A stretch of 25,966 nt of DNA. It comes from a virus. The position numbers and the translations under genes were made by a program. Below the pieces are notes generated by a model. It was not told the DNA's origin. It searched no databases and saw nothing but the letters and a program-made list of their open reading frames with translations. Shown here piece by piece: positions 14,345 through 20,276 of the stretch; position 1 is the stretch's first letter, and the number at the start of each line of letters is the position of its first letter. The DNA is taken from positions 1 to 25,966 of the IMG/VR virus record IMGVR_UViG_3300033148_001127; one strand, given 5' to 3'.

Positions 14345-15394
14345 TTAAGGAGTACAGTTGGTAAAGTTAGGCTTAGGTTGTGTCCAATTAGGTTGTAAAT
14401 TAGAAAACCCACCGCACTGTATAACATTGGCAACATTCCAACTACTTAAATTTTGATTATAAACACCCGTAGAAGGACCCCCACATTCAAACATAGCTGA
14501 CATATTAGTCACATTACTAACATTCCAAGAGCTTAAAGGTTGGTTAAATGATATTGCTCTGTTAAACATAAAAAACATATTAGTTACATTACTAACATTC
14601 CAAGAATTAAGCCATTGATTAAAATCACTTGCTGAACGAAACATATTACTCATATTTGTAACGTTACTCACATCCCAATTACTAATATTCTGATTGAATG
14701 AAGTAGCACCTCTGAACATACCACCCAAATCTGTTGCACCGGATACATCCCAACTTGATAGGTCTTGATTAAAGTTATCTGCTGCCTCAAACATTTGGTA
14801 AAAGGCAAACCCTACACCACTGCTCGTATTCCAAGAATTTAATGGAGAGTTAAAGGCATTAGCAGAAGAGAACATAAAACCAAAGTCAGTAACACTACTT
14901 ACGTCCCAAGAATCAATGTTTTGATTAAATGAAGTAGCAGAAGCGAACATAGACTGCATAGTAGTAACACTACTCACGTCCCAATTGTTTAAGGGTTGGT
15001 CGAAAGAATTTTGTCGTTGGAACATACTCCTCATATTGGTGACATTGCTCACATCCCAATTTCCTATAGGTTGATTAAATGCTCCTCCACTTGAGTCCAA
15101 TAAAAACATTTTATCCATATTGGTAACACTGCTCGTATCCCAATTTGAAATATTCCCATTAAAAGAATTTCTTCCCCTAAAGGCTTCAGACATATCAGTT
15201 ACCTGACTAACATCCCAATTTTGAATCTTACCATAAGGCACAAGGTTGTAGTCCCCATTAGGGTCTTGTGCTAATATATCTGTAATTGCTTGGTTAAAAG
15301 TTGCGTCCGTCAAAGGGGTTGGTGGAGGCGGTGGGGTTGAAGATTGATTACCCGCCTCTAATCCTATTCCTATTGCTATTGCTATAGATGCCAT
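14345..15394 (-). CDS. BspA-like leucine-rich-repeat surface protein (349 aa)
   Basis: Contains 11 tandem repeats of about 24-27 residues with the core NWDVSxVTNMxxMFxxAxSF, from about residue 60 to 335. This is the BspA/DUF285-type repeat known from surface proteins of bacteria and Mycoplasma lipoproteins, forming a curved beta-solenoid. The N-terminus is MASIAIAIGIGLEAG, then a Pro-rich linker STPPPPPTPL and a helical lead-in; I recall this hydrophobic start from other phage virion proteins, so it may be an anchor rather than a secretion signal. It lies between structural accessory genes and lysis genes, starting one base after the upstream stop. Likely role: receptor or host-surface binding on the particle (inference). 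Confidence 0.75.
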   Translation of the reverse strand: MASIAIAIGIGLEAGNQSSTPPPPPTPLTDATFNQAITDILAQDPNGDYNLVPYGKIQNWDVSQVTDMSEAFRGRNSFNGNISNWDTSSVTNMDKMFLLDSSGGAFNQPIGNWDVSNVTNMRSMFQRQNSFDQPLNNWDVSSVTTMQSMFASATSFNQNIDSWDVSSVTDFGFMFSSANAFNSPLNSWNTSSGVGFAFYQMFEAADNFNQDLSSWDVSGATDLGGMFRGATSFNQNISNWDVSNVTNMSNMFRSASDFNQWLNSWNVSNVTNMFFMFNRAISFNQPLSSWNVSNVTNMSAMFECGGPSTGVYNQNLSSWNVANVIQCGGFSNLQPNWTQPKPNFTNCTP

Positions 15395-15395
15395 A

Positions 15396-15863
15396 TTACC
15401 ATAGTGCTATAATATCTGAAGCACCGGTTCCTGTAGCTTTTACTTTACTTATCATTACAGGAATAAAGGTACCGTTTGCGACATTTGTGAACACTAAGTC
15501 ATCACCACCTACAGTCTCAACAGAAAGAGCTCCTCCTGTTCCTACATATAGTACAGGTCCCTCACTGTTATCTGTATTGTATACAGAGTATTGATTTCCA
15601 TTTACAGTAAAAATATTTGCAGACAATCTTAACGATGTGGCAGCTACCGCTTCAACTGTTGCAACCGCATTAGTAGAATTATTGTAAACAGTTGCTCCGG
15701 GTTTTACTTTTCCAATAAAACTTGCCGTTGAATCAACCAAGTGATTAGCAAGTGTAGAATCGTTAGTTCCTGAGCCAACTAAATCAGATGGAGATGGCAC
15801 TATAACATTGTCGTTAGGGATTACTGCAATCCCTCTACCTGTTTGTAATTTTTGATATGCCAT
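15396..15863 (-). CDS. Virion spike/decoration protein (155 aa)
   Basis: Beta-rich protein: MAYQKLQTGRGIAVIPNDNV, a domain at 32-95 (GTNDSTLANHLVDSTASF to QYSVYNT) shared with the connector protein at 1018-1977, and a Gly-rich C-terminal barrel (VLYVGTGGALSVETVGGDDL, FTNVANGTFIPVMI, ending ASDIIALW). I recall the C-terminal half from head spike or decoration proteins of marine phages. There is no signal peptide. It sits between the module-A protein and the BspA-like protein, ten bases after the upstream stop. A role as capsid decoration is inferred. Confidence 0.65.
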   Translation of the reverse strand: MAYQKLQTGRGIAVIPNDNVIVPSPSDLVGSGTNDSTLANHLVDSTASFIGKVKPGATVYNNSTNAVATVEAVAATSLRLSANIFTVNGNQYSVYNTDNSEGPVLYVGTGGALSVETVGGDDLVFTNVANGTFIPVMISKVKATGTGASDIIALW

Positions 15864-15873
15864 ATCTCTTGTA

Positions 15874-16464
15874 TTATGCTTTTGTTACAACAATTCCTAC
15901 TACCGCTTCAGATGTAGAAGAAGCAATACTTCCTGCTACTTCAATTCCTGCCATAGCAAACATACTACCTGCAGGGATTACTAAATTTTTATCACTTAAG
16001 TCCTCAACAAATCCCGGTGCAGTGTTGTCGTCTGCATTGGTTAATTCAGTAGTTAACGCACCTATTTGAGTCCAAGTTCCTGCTTGGTTAGGGTCTGCAT
16101 CTAAAGCTGCTGAAGTGTAAAGCTCAAATACATAATTAAAATCTCCTGACGCACCTGTAATAATCTCAGCCATCTTGAAATAGATAGACTCAATTTTTAC
16201 TGCGTAAGGAAAAATAATAGCTGAAGTCTGAGTAGTAGGTGATTGGATTCCTCCCCACTCTACAGTGTCTCCATTAAAAGGAGCAGTATTACCTGCACCT
16301 AAGTTAATAATCTTTCCGTTGTACGAAATCTGTACAAGCTCTTTAAAATCTGCGGGAAATTCATATGCATCCCTTTGTGCATTTAGTTGAGCAGAGCCTT
16401 TGTTTTCTGTATCAACAAAAGATGCTACTCCGTGAAACTTTGTTCCTGTTGGTATTGCTGCCAT
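15874..16464 (-). CDS. Virion accessory protein with module-A N-terminus (196 aa)
   Basis: Residues 1-42 (IPTGTKFHGVASFVDT, then NKGSAQLNAQRDAYEF) match the starts of the proteins at 17404-17898 and 19637-20005; I call this module A (IPxGTKFHG ... GSAQLNAxRxAY). The remaining about 150 residues are beta-rich (VEWGGIQSPTTQTSAIIFPY, ESIYFKMAEIITGASGDFNY), resembling a jelly-roll or similar exposed domain. The constant start with variable C-terminus suggests a common docking segment on the particle. A promoter-poor gap with the 54-aa gene precedes it. Exact function unknown. Confidence 0.65.
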   Translation of the reverse strand: MAAIPTGTKFHGVASFVDTENKGSAQLNAQRDAYEFPADFKELVQISYNGKIINLGAGNTAPFNGDTVEWGGIQSPTTQTSAIIFPYAVKIESIYFKMAEIITGASGDFNYVFELYTSAALDADPNQAGTWTQIGALTTELTNADDNTAPGFVEDLSDKNLVIPAGSMFAMAGIEVAGSIASSTSEAVVGIVVTKA

Positions 16465-16491
16465 TTTTTTATTTTTAAAAATTGTTATGTT

Positions 16492-16656
16492 CTATTGATA
16501 AGGGAACATTCTATTTAAGGTGTCCCTTCTTTTTCCACACCCACAGTCTCTTCCTGTGGCTTTTGATACTTTATCAACAACGCTCTTGATTCCTGTAACT
16601 CGTGTTACCTTTGCTACAGTATCTCCTAACCCTCTTGATTTAGTATTGTATTTCAT
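16492..16656 (-). CDS. Tiny Cys-containing conserved phage protein (54 aa)
   Basis: Translates from the ATG at 16656 as MKYNTKSRGLGDTVAKVTRV, TGIKSVVDKVSKATGRDCGC, GKRRDTLNRMFPYQ. I recall this GLGDTxxKxTxxTGIxxxV ... DCGCxxRxxxLNxxFPY pattern as a small protein conserved in crAss-like and marine Bacteroidota phages. The DCGCGKRR segment could bind a metal, but a single CxC is not enough to say so. The start follows a promoter box by four bases. Confidence 0.75.
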   Translation of the reverse strand: MKYNTKSRGLGDTVAKVTRVTGIKSVVDKVSKATGRDCGCGKRRDTLNRMFPYQ

Positions 16657-16660
16657 TGTA

Positions 16661-16668
16661 CAAAGATA
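16661..16668 (-). promoter_or_regulatory. Promoter -7 box immediately before the 54-aa gene
   Basis: The minus strand reads TATCTTTG followed by TACA then ATG. As at 14305, only four bases separate box and start codon, implying a leaderless mRNA for the 54-aa protein. Confidence 0.55.
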
Positions 16669-16674
16669 AATAAA

Positions 16675-16815
16675 TTATTTTTTACATTTACATAGCTTGT
16701 TAGGACACGATGCTACATTAAACATAAGTTTAGATAGGAGCCAATTCCATTTACATTGGAACTTGCACCAAACACCTTGAACCCAAAGTCCTGCTTTTAC
16801 TAATAACTTTCCCAT
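16675..16815 (-). CDS. Tiny Cys/Trp-rich protein (46 aa)
   Basis: Translates as MGKLLVKAGLWVQGVWCKFQ, CKWNWLLSKLMFNVASCPNK, LCKCKK. It has five Cys (C22, C26, C42, C48-type spacing near the end as C-P-N-K-L-C-K-C) and an amphipathic aromatic first half. Its start abuts the stop of the 73-aa gene with no gap (TAAATG). I recall close relatives in marine phages, function unknown. It may bind metal or the membrane. Confidence 0.7.
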   Translation of the reverse strand: MGKLLVKAGLWVQGVWCKFQCKWNWLLSKLMFNVASCPNKLCKCKK

Positions 16816-17037
16816 TTACTTTTTTATTAGCTTTCCGATGTGACCTTTTACAGAAGATGGGTAGCACTTTTCACTGTGCTCATACTTCATTGAATGGTCT
16901 CCACCATAAGAATGTTTGTAAATCTTTTTAGACATTGCTTTACTCTCGTCTCTTCTATCTTTCATAGATTGAGAGTGAGCACCTTTGTGCTTGTTTCCTA
17001 ATGACTCATCGAGTCTTGAGTTGTATCCTTGTTTCAT
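16816..17037 (-). CDS. Small basic His/Ser-rich protein (73 aa)
   Basis: Rich in Lys, Arg, His and Ser (DESLGNKHKGAHSQSMKDRR, SKAMSKKIYKHSYGGDHSMK), with a basic C-terminus HIGKLIKK. No membrane or signal segment and few hydrophobics, so probably extended or DNA/RNA-associated. It overlaps the 51-aa gene by four bases and abuts the 46-aa gene. It belongs to a run of small basic genes that likely go into the virion. Confidence 0.65.
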   Translation of the reverse strand: MKQGYNSRLDESLGNKHKGAHSQSMKDRRDESKAMSKKIYKHSYGGDHSMKYEHSEKCYPSSVKGHIGKLIKK

Positions 17038-17189
17038 TTTTTTAAACCTTTATATTTTTTTCTAAGTGAATCCAATTCACCTCCAAATACTTGCTTTTTC
17101 TTCTTTTTCTTTTTAGGGACAGTTGGTCCTACTGTACCAATTTTATCAATTGCAGAATTTCTGAACCCCATTGTGTAATCGTTTGCCAT
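17034..17189 (-). CDS. Tiny poly-lysine protein (51 aa)
   Basis: Translates as MANDYTMGFRNSAIDKIGTV, GPTVPKKKKKKKQVFGGELD, SLRKKYKGLKK. It contains a run of seven Lys. The stop overlaps the next start by four bases (ATGA), which supports that it is translated. Too short and simple to assign; charge suggests nucleic-acid contact. Confidence 0.7.
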   Translation of the reverse strand: MANDYTMGFRNSAIDKIGTVGPTVPKKKKKKKQVFGGELDSLRKKYKGLKK

Positions 17190-17201
17190 AACTATAATTA
17201 T

Positions 17202-17390
17202 TTATTTACTGCAGCCAAAGTTCTTGGCAAAATTTGCCATCTTAACTACATTTGGTTTATATTTATTGGTATTTTTCATTACGGTACTTGCTGCAGAACA
17301 AACGGATTTACCCGGCATATTCTTTTTTGCCCAAGCAGTAAATTTACCTGCGTTGCTTTTTTTAATTTTTATATCTCCTTTTGATTTCAT
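17202..17390 (-). CDS. Small basic protein (62 aa)
   Basis: Begins MKSKGDIKIKKSNAGKFTAW and continues AKKNMPGKSVCSAASTVMKN, ending VVKMANFAKNFGCSK. The KFTxxAKKxxMxxxxxAxxVxxNxxxYxPxxVKxANFAxN pattern is one I recall from small proteins in marine phages and some large algal viruses, usually unannotated. It lies 12 bases from the next gene and 13 from the previous. A possible minor virion or DNA-condensing protein. Confidence 0.65.
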   Translation of the reverse strand: MKSKGDIKIKKSNAGKFTAWAKKNMPGKSVCSAASTVMKNTNKYKPNVVKMANFAKNFGCSK

Positions 17391-17403
17391 TATTTTTTAG
17401 TAT

Positions 17404-17898
17404 TTAAAAAACTTTTAATTCAAAATAAATATATGCAAGATATGATGATTCATCGTAATCAACAGGTGTTCCTGACCCATCCCATACTGTAAAAATTAAT
17501 CTTGTTATAGGTTGTCCTTGCCCTGTCCAAGATACAAGTCCATCAATATATTTTTTAGTAGAACCTCCATAAGTCCTTCTGCAGTTAAACGTAAAACCGT
17601 TTGGTACAGTAATAGAGTTTGAAAAAATAAGTTGATATGTACCCGCCGCAGTTCTACTTGAGGTTATTGTTTCTCCTATAGTATTTTCAAATATAGTAAC
17701 AACGGGAGCATCAGTTCCCACTTGATACAAGTAACCATTTATTACTTCACTACTTGATGAACCTGCATTAACCGTGTCTGCAATATCTTGCATTGTATAC
17801 GCTTGTCTTCCCGCATTTAATTGTGCGGAACCTCTATCAAGAGTATCTACTGAGGCATCTAAGCCGTGAAATTTAGTCCCATTAGGTATTATAGCCAT
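17404..17898 (-). CDS. Virion accessory protein with module-A N-terminus (164 aa)
   Basis: Starts IPNGTKFHGLDASVDT then RGSAQLNAGRQAYTMQDI, the module-A signature shared with the proteins at 15874 and 19637. The C-terminal about 110 residues are beta-rich (SNSITVPNGFTFNCRRTYGG; LVSWTGQGQPITRLIFTVWD), partly echoing the protein at 19637-20005 in the order of its strands. Its own promoter box is at 17921-17928, just beyond the upstream stop. Likely an exchangeable structural or adhesion protein (inference from architecture). Confidence 0.65.
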   Translation of the reverse strand: MAIIPNGTKFHGLDASVDTLDRGSAQLNAGRQAYTMQDIADTVNAGSSSSEVINGYLYQVGTDAPVVTIFENTIGETITSSRTAAGTYQLIFSNSITVPNGFTFNCRRTYGGSTKKYIDGLVSWTGQGQPITRLIFTVWDGSGTPVDYDESSYLAYIYFELKVF

Positions 17899-17920
17899 AT
17901 CTCTTCTACTTTCTTTTTTA

Positions 17921-17928
17921 CAAAGATA
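17921..17928 (-). promoter_or_regulatory. Internal promoter -7 box before the 164-aa gene
   Basis: The minus strand reads TATCTTTG followed by TAAA, matching TAnnTTTG, beginning right after the stop codon of the 96-aa gene at 17929 and 22 bases upstream of the start at 17898. Confidence 0.65.
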
Positions 17929-18219
17929 CTAATATTTTCCTTTCCTATTTTTAGGTGAACTCTTGGTTGAGCCTCCTTTACCTGCCCATAAATTCTTACA
18001 CGCCCAATAACGTGCAGTTAGTTTTGATTTAGCAGTTCCACATTTGTGTCTTGCTCTAAATGATTTACGTGCGGCTGCACTATAGTTATGTCCATAACCT
18101 TTAGCACCAAAATGAATTAGTTTTTCCTTCCCATTCTCACAGGCTTTAACCATTCTCTTCTTTCCTGCTCTATCTGATGCAACTACTTTGTTGCACTTCA
18201 TTTTACTTTTGTCTGCCAT
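17929..18219 (-). CDS. Small basic Cys-containing protein, DUF5754-like (96 aa)
   Basis: MADKSKMKCNKVVASDRAGK, then KRMVKACENGKEKLIHFGAK, GYGHNYSAAARKSFRARHKC, a TAKSKLTARYWACKNLW segment and a Ser/Lys-rich tail. The 'K-x-C-xNGKEKLIHFGAKGYGHN(Y)S ... ARKSFRARHxC' pattern matches, from memory, a family of small virion-associated proteins in marine phages and giant viruses labelled DUF5754. Cys positions (C9, C27, C60, C73) could form a zinc site. It is 2 bases from the upstream stop, and its own stop is followed directly by a promoter box. Proposed role: DNA-associated virion component. Confidence 0.6.
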   Translation of the reverse strand: MADKSKMKCNKVVASDRAGKKRMVKACENGKEKLIHFGAKGYGHNYSAAARKSFRARHKCGTAKSKLTARYWACKNLWAGKGGSTKSSPKNRKGKY

Positions 18220-18221
18220 TG

Positions 18222-18656
18222 TTATACAGTTATAGCTCTATACATAATATAGAATGTTATTGGTGAATTACCTTGAGTCACAGTAACGCTATTGTCAGCG
18301 TCAATCTGAATATTCCCACCTTTAGGCAATAGGGTGTTGATAAATATCCCACCCGGAAAACGTCCATTTTGAACTACTCCAATATATACATCAGGTTTAG
18401 TGTCATTCAAAAACCCATTTACCAACTCACCATAACCTTGCTTGGTAGAAATGGAAAGACCTATGTTTTGATTAAAATCATATGGAGTTCCCTGAAAGTC
18501 TTTATAGTAAATTATACTTAAAGGTTCTATTATTTCATCTGCACTTTTTGTAATATTTTTAGTTGCATCGTTATCCGACTTGTCAGTTATGACAATTAAA
18601 TCATCATCCGATGGAGTGACAATGGGATACGAACCTGTGTTGCTTATCTTACTCAT
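18222..18656 (-). CDS. Virion accessory protein with module-B N-terminus, paralogue 2 (144 aa)
   Basis: Begins MSKISNTGSYPIVTPSDDDL, then NDATKNITKSADEI, the module-B start shared with 11389 and 18657. Its C-terminal segment NIQIDADNSVTVTQGNSPIT, then FYIMYRAITV, matches the end of the 183-aa neighbour (SLTVTQGDSPVTFNITYRIV), so these two are full paralogues with a divergent middle. Its start directly abuts the neighbour's stop (TAAATG). Tandem duplication is the simplest origin. Probable exposed virion protein. Confidence 0.65.
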   Translation of the reverse strand: MSKISNTGSYPIVTPSDDDLIVITDKSDNDATKNITKSADEIIEPLSIIYYKDFQGTPYDFNQNIGLSISTKQGYGELVNGFLNDTKPDVYIGVVQNGRFPGGIFINTLLPKGGNIQIDADNSVTVTQGNSPITFYIMYRAITV

Positions 18657-19208
18657 TTATGAAATATTTACTATTCTATATGTTATGTTAAATGTTACAG
18701 GTGAGTCACCTTGAGTTACTGTAAGTGAAGATAATGCTTTAATTACTAAAGGTTGATTTTTAATATTTAATGTTCCCAAAAAAGTACCCCCGCCTCCCAA
18801 AACAAAATAAGTGTCCTGAGATTCGTTCAACAAATTTCCTATATAAAAAAATGCATCATCTGTAGGAAGTAGTGCATTTCCGTATGTAAATCTAATATCC
18901 TCAAATGTTGTAGCTCCCACAAAATTATAAGGTGTTGTATTAAAATCTAAACTCATATAAAAAGAGGTAGGAACAATAACGGTATTTAATCCCTTTGCCT
19001 CTATAAGTTTAATCTCACCACCTCCATTTAAAGATAGCATCTCTTCAGGTGACACTATTATTTCTTCTGTTAGCAAACCACCGTTTGATATACCGCTTAT
19101 GGTAGTTGTTTTTGTTGCATTAAAATCAGACACATCGGTAAATATGAGCAAGTCATCTGCTACCGGAGTTGCTATCGGGTATGCATTTGTATTACTTATC
19201 TTACTCAT
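18657..19208 (-). CDS. Virion accessory protein with module-B N-terminus, paralogue 1 (183 aa)
   Basis: Begins MSKISNTNAYPIATPVADDL, then LIFTDVSDFNATKTTTISGI. The middle region (residues about 50-140, including TPYNFVGATTFEDIRFTYGN) differs from its shorter paralogue at 18222-18656 by insertions; the C-terminal strand motif TVTQGDSPVTFNI is shared. It overlaps the upstream 84-aa gene by four bases. Same inferred role as the paralogue: particle-bound, with the N-terminus as dock. Confidence 0.65.
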   Translation of the reverse strand: MSKISNTNAYPIATPVADDLLIFTDVSDFNATKTTTISGISNGGLLTEEIIVSPEEMLSLNGGGEIKLIEAKGLNTVIVPTSFYMSLDFNTTPYNFVGATTFEDIRFTYGNALLPTDDAFFYIGNLLNESQDTYFVLGGGGTFLGTLNIKNQPLVIKALSSLTVTQGDSPVTFNITYRIVNIS

Positions 19209-19459
19209 CTCTTAGTATATTTTTTAGTTACTCTACCTGCCTTAGTATTGGCGACTACTGTTTTACCTTTGGCTCCTGCACGTTTCTTTTTTCGAGCGGT
19301 CTTTGCTCTTTCAGCTTTAGTCATTGACTTAGCTTTAGCTAATGGCAAACATCTGTCAGGGTTCTTTTTATTTTTGCTTGTACCACAAGCTCCTTTAATA
19401 GAACCATCAAGTCCTATACGGACCCACTTTTCATCTCGCCATTTTTTAAGTTCACCCAT
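19205..19459 (-). CDS. Small basic virion-type protein, DUF5872-like (84 aa)
   Basis: MGELKKWRDEKWVRIGLDGS, then KGACGTSKNKKNPDRCLPLA and KAKSMTKAERAKTARKKKRA. I recall the arrangement 'W-x(3)KWVxI ... G-x-CG-x-S ... CLPLAKAxSMTKxxRA' from a family of small basic proteins of marine phages and giant viruses (DUF5872). The two Cys (in ACGTS and RCLPL) are the conserved ones. Lys/Arg-rich tail suggests DNA binding. Start overlaps the upstream stop by one base, stop overlaps the next start by four. Confidence 0.65.
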   Translation of the reverse strand: MGELKKWRDEKWVRIGLDGSIKGACGTSKNKKNPDRCLPLAKAKSMTKAERAKTARKKKRAGAKGKTVVANTKAGRVTKKYTKR

Positions 19460-19617
19460 TACTTCTTACTTTTCTTTGCGTAGTTAGGGTCTTTACAATA
19501 TTTACTCGCAGCCATATTCGCATAGGCTGAAGGATATGTGTCAAAGGTTCGCTTTGCCCAAGCAATCCCTGCTGCACATATCTTATTTCCTTTCTTCTTT
19601 GTTCTTCCTTTTGCCAT
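19459..19617 (-). CDS. Tiny basic Cys-containing protein (52 aa)
   Basis: I chose the start MAKGRTKKKGNKICAAGIAW at 19617; an earlier in-frame ATG at 19647 would overlap the upstream gene, and the MAKGR start matches the pattern of relatives. It continues AKRTFDTYPSAYANMAASKY, CKDPNYAKKSKK. The core CxxGIxxAKRxFxxYPSAYANxxASKYC is one I recall widely in marine phages and giant viruses. Probable minor virion protein; function unknown. Confidence 0.7.
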   Translation of the reverse strand: MAKGRTKKKGNKICAAGIAWAKRTFDTYPSAYANMAASKYCKDPNYAKKSKK

Positions 19618-19636
19618 TATGTTGCTTTTGCTTGTA

Positions 19637-20005
19637 TTACAATCCACTCAACGCCATCAGACCAAACTGCACATCCGTTATATGCTTTAGTAATTTCATA
19701 TTTACAAAACGAATTTTTCTATAAGGTATTTCTGTAGCACTTGGTAATATAAGTTCATATGTTCCTGCACCACCTGCCCAATCAAAATCAACTATGTTGA
19801 CCATCTCTGTAAGCGTTTTAGAACCTCCCGATGAAGCAGTAATAAACAATACAGGTGAAAGCAAATTGATTGATTCGGTACAAGATATACATACATCTTC
19901 AATAGTATATGCATCTCGCCCTGCATTCAACTGTGCTGAACCTTTATTAACTGTGCTTATTCCCGGAGCAACTCCGTGAAATTTTGTTCCTTTAGGTATA
20001 CTCAT
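19637..20005 (-). CDS. Virion accessory protein with module-A N-terminus (122 aa)
   Basis: Starts MSIPKGTKFHGVAPGISTVN, then KGSAQLNAGRDAYTIEDV, the clearest copy of module A. The remainder is short (about 80 residues), beta-rich, with GGSKTLTEMVNIVDFDWAGG and TEIPYRKIRFVNMKLLKH. It abuts the upstream 74-aa gene without gap. As with its relatives, the conserved first 42 residues are likely a docking segment. Confidence 0.65.
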   Translation of the reverse strand: MSIPKGTKFHGVAPGISTVNKGSAQLNAGRDAYTIEDVCISCTESINLLSPVLFITASSGGSKTLTEMVNIVDFDWAGGAGTYELILPSATEIPYRKIRFVNMKLLKHITDVQFGLMALSGL

Positions 20006-20230
20006 CTATGCGGGTGTTGATGGTTTTGAGCCAAGAGTTTTTAATCCTGCTATTCTTGTGTTAGAGGATGTGTTGCGTTTTTTCTTTCTGCCTAACTCCT
20101 CTTTTAACCTTTTGTTTTCAGCAGTCATCTTCTTAATAGCGTTAGCTTGTTTATTCTTGAAGGTGATTGCATCTAACTCTTCCTGCAGGGTTTTTTTCTT
20201 ATCTTCCTTATTTTTTTCTTCGTCTGCCAT
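20006..20230 (-). CDS. Small coiled-coil protein, first gene of the accessory operon (74 aa)
   Basis: Highly charged helix: MADEEKNKEDKKKTLQEELD, then ITFKNKQANAIKKMTAENKR, followed by a basic stretch (GRKKKRNTSSNTR) and a Pro/Ser tail. No known family. It starts 18 bases downstream of the minus-strand promoter box of the palindromic divergent promoter at 20238-20255, and heads a gene row that continues without clear terminators to 11389. Possibly a virion or assembly factor by association. Confidence 0.65.
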   Translation of the reverse strand: MADEEKNKEDKKKTLQEELDAITFKNKQANAIKKMTAENKRLKEELGRKKKRNTSSNTRIAGLKTLGSKPSTPA

Positions 20231-20237
20231 AATTAAT

Positions 20238-20255
20238 TAACTTTGTACAAAGTTA
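20238..20255. promoter_or_regulatory. Perfectly palindromic divergent promoter
   Basis: TAACTTTGTACAAAGTTA is an 18-base perfect palindrome that presents the Bacteroidota -7 box TAACTTTG on both strands (20238-20245 plus, 20248-20255 minus). It lies between the minus-strand accessory operon (start 20230) and the plus-strand winged-helix gene (start 20277). The two boxes overlap the same DNA face, so only one polymerase could sit at a time, giving a built-in switch. The palindrome may also bind a dimeric regulator such as the adjacent gene product. Confidence 0.65.
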
Positions 20256-20276
20256 CTAAATTAAATCAATTTTATT

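Noticed and set aside
19617-19647. Upstream ATG for the 52-aa gene (MDCNTSKSNI...)
   Set aside because: Overlaps the end of the previous gene by 11 bases and adds a non-basic segment absent from the relatives I recall; the MAKGR start at 19617 is preferred.
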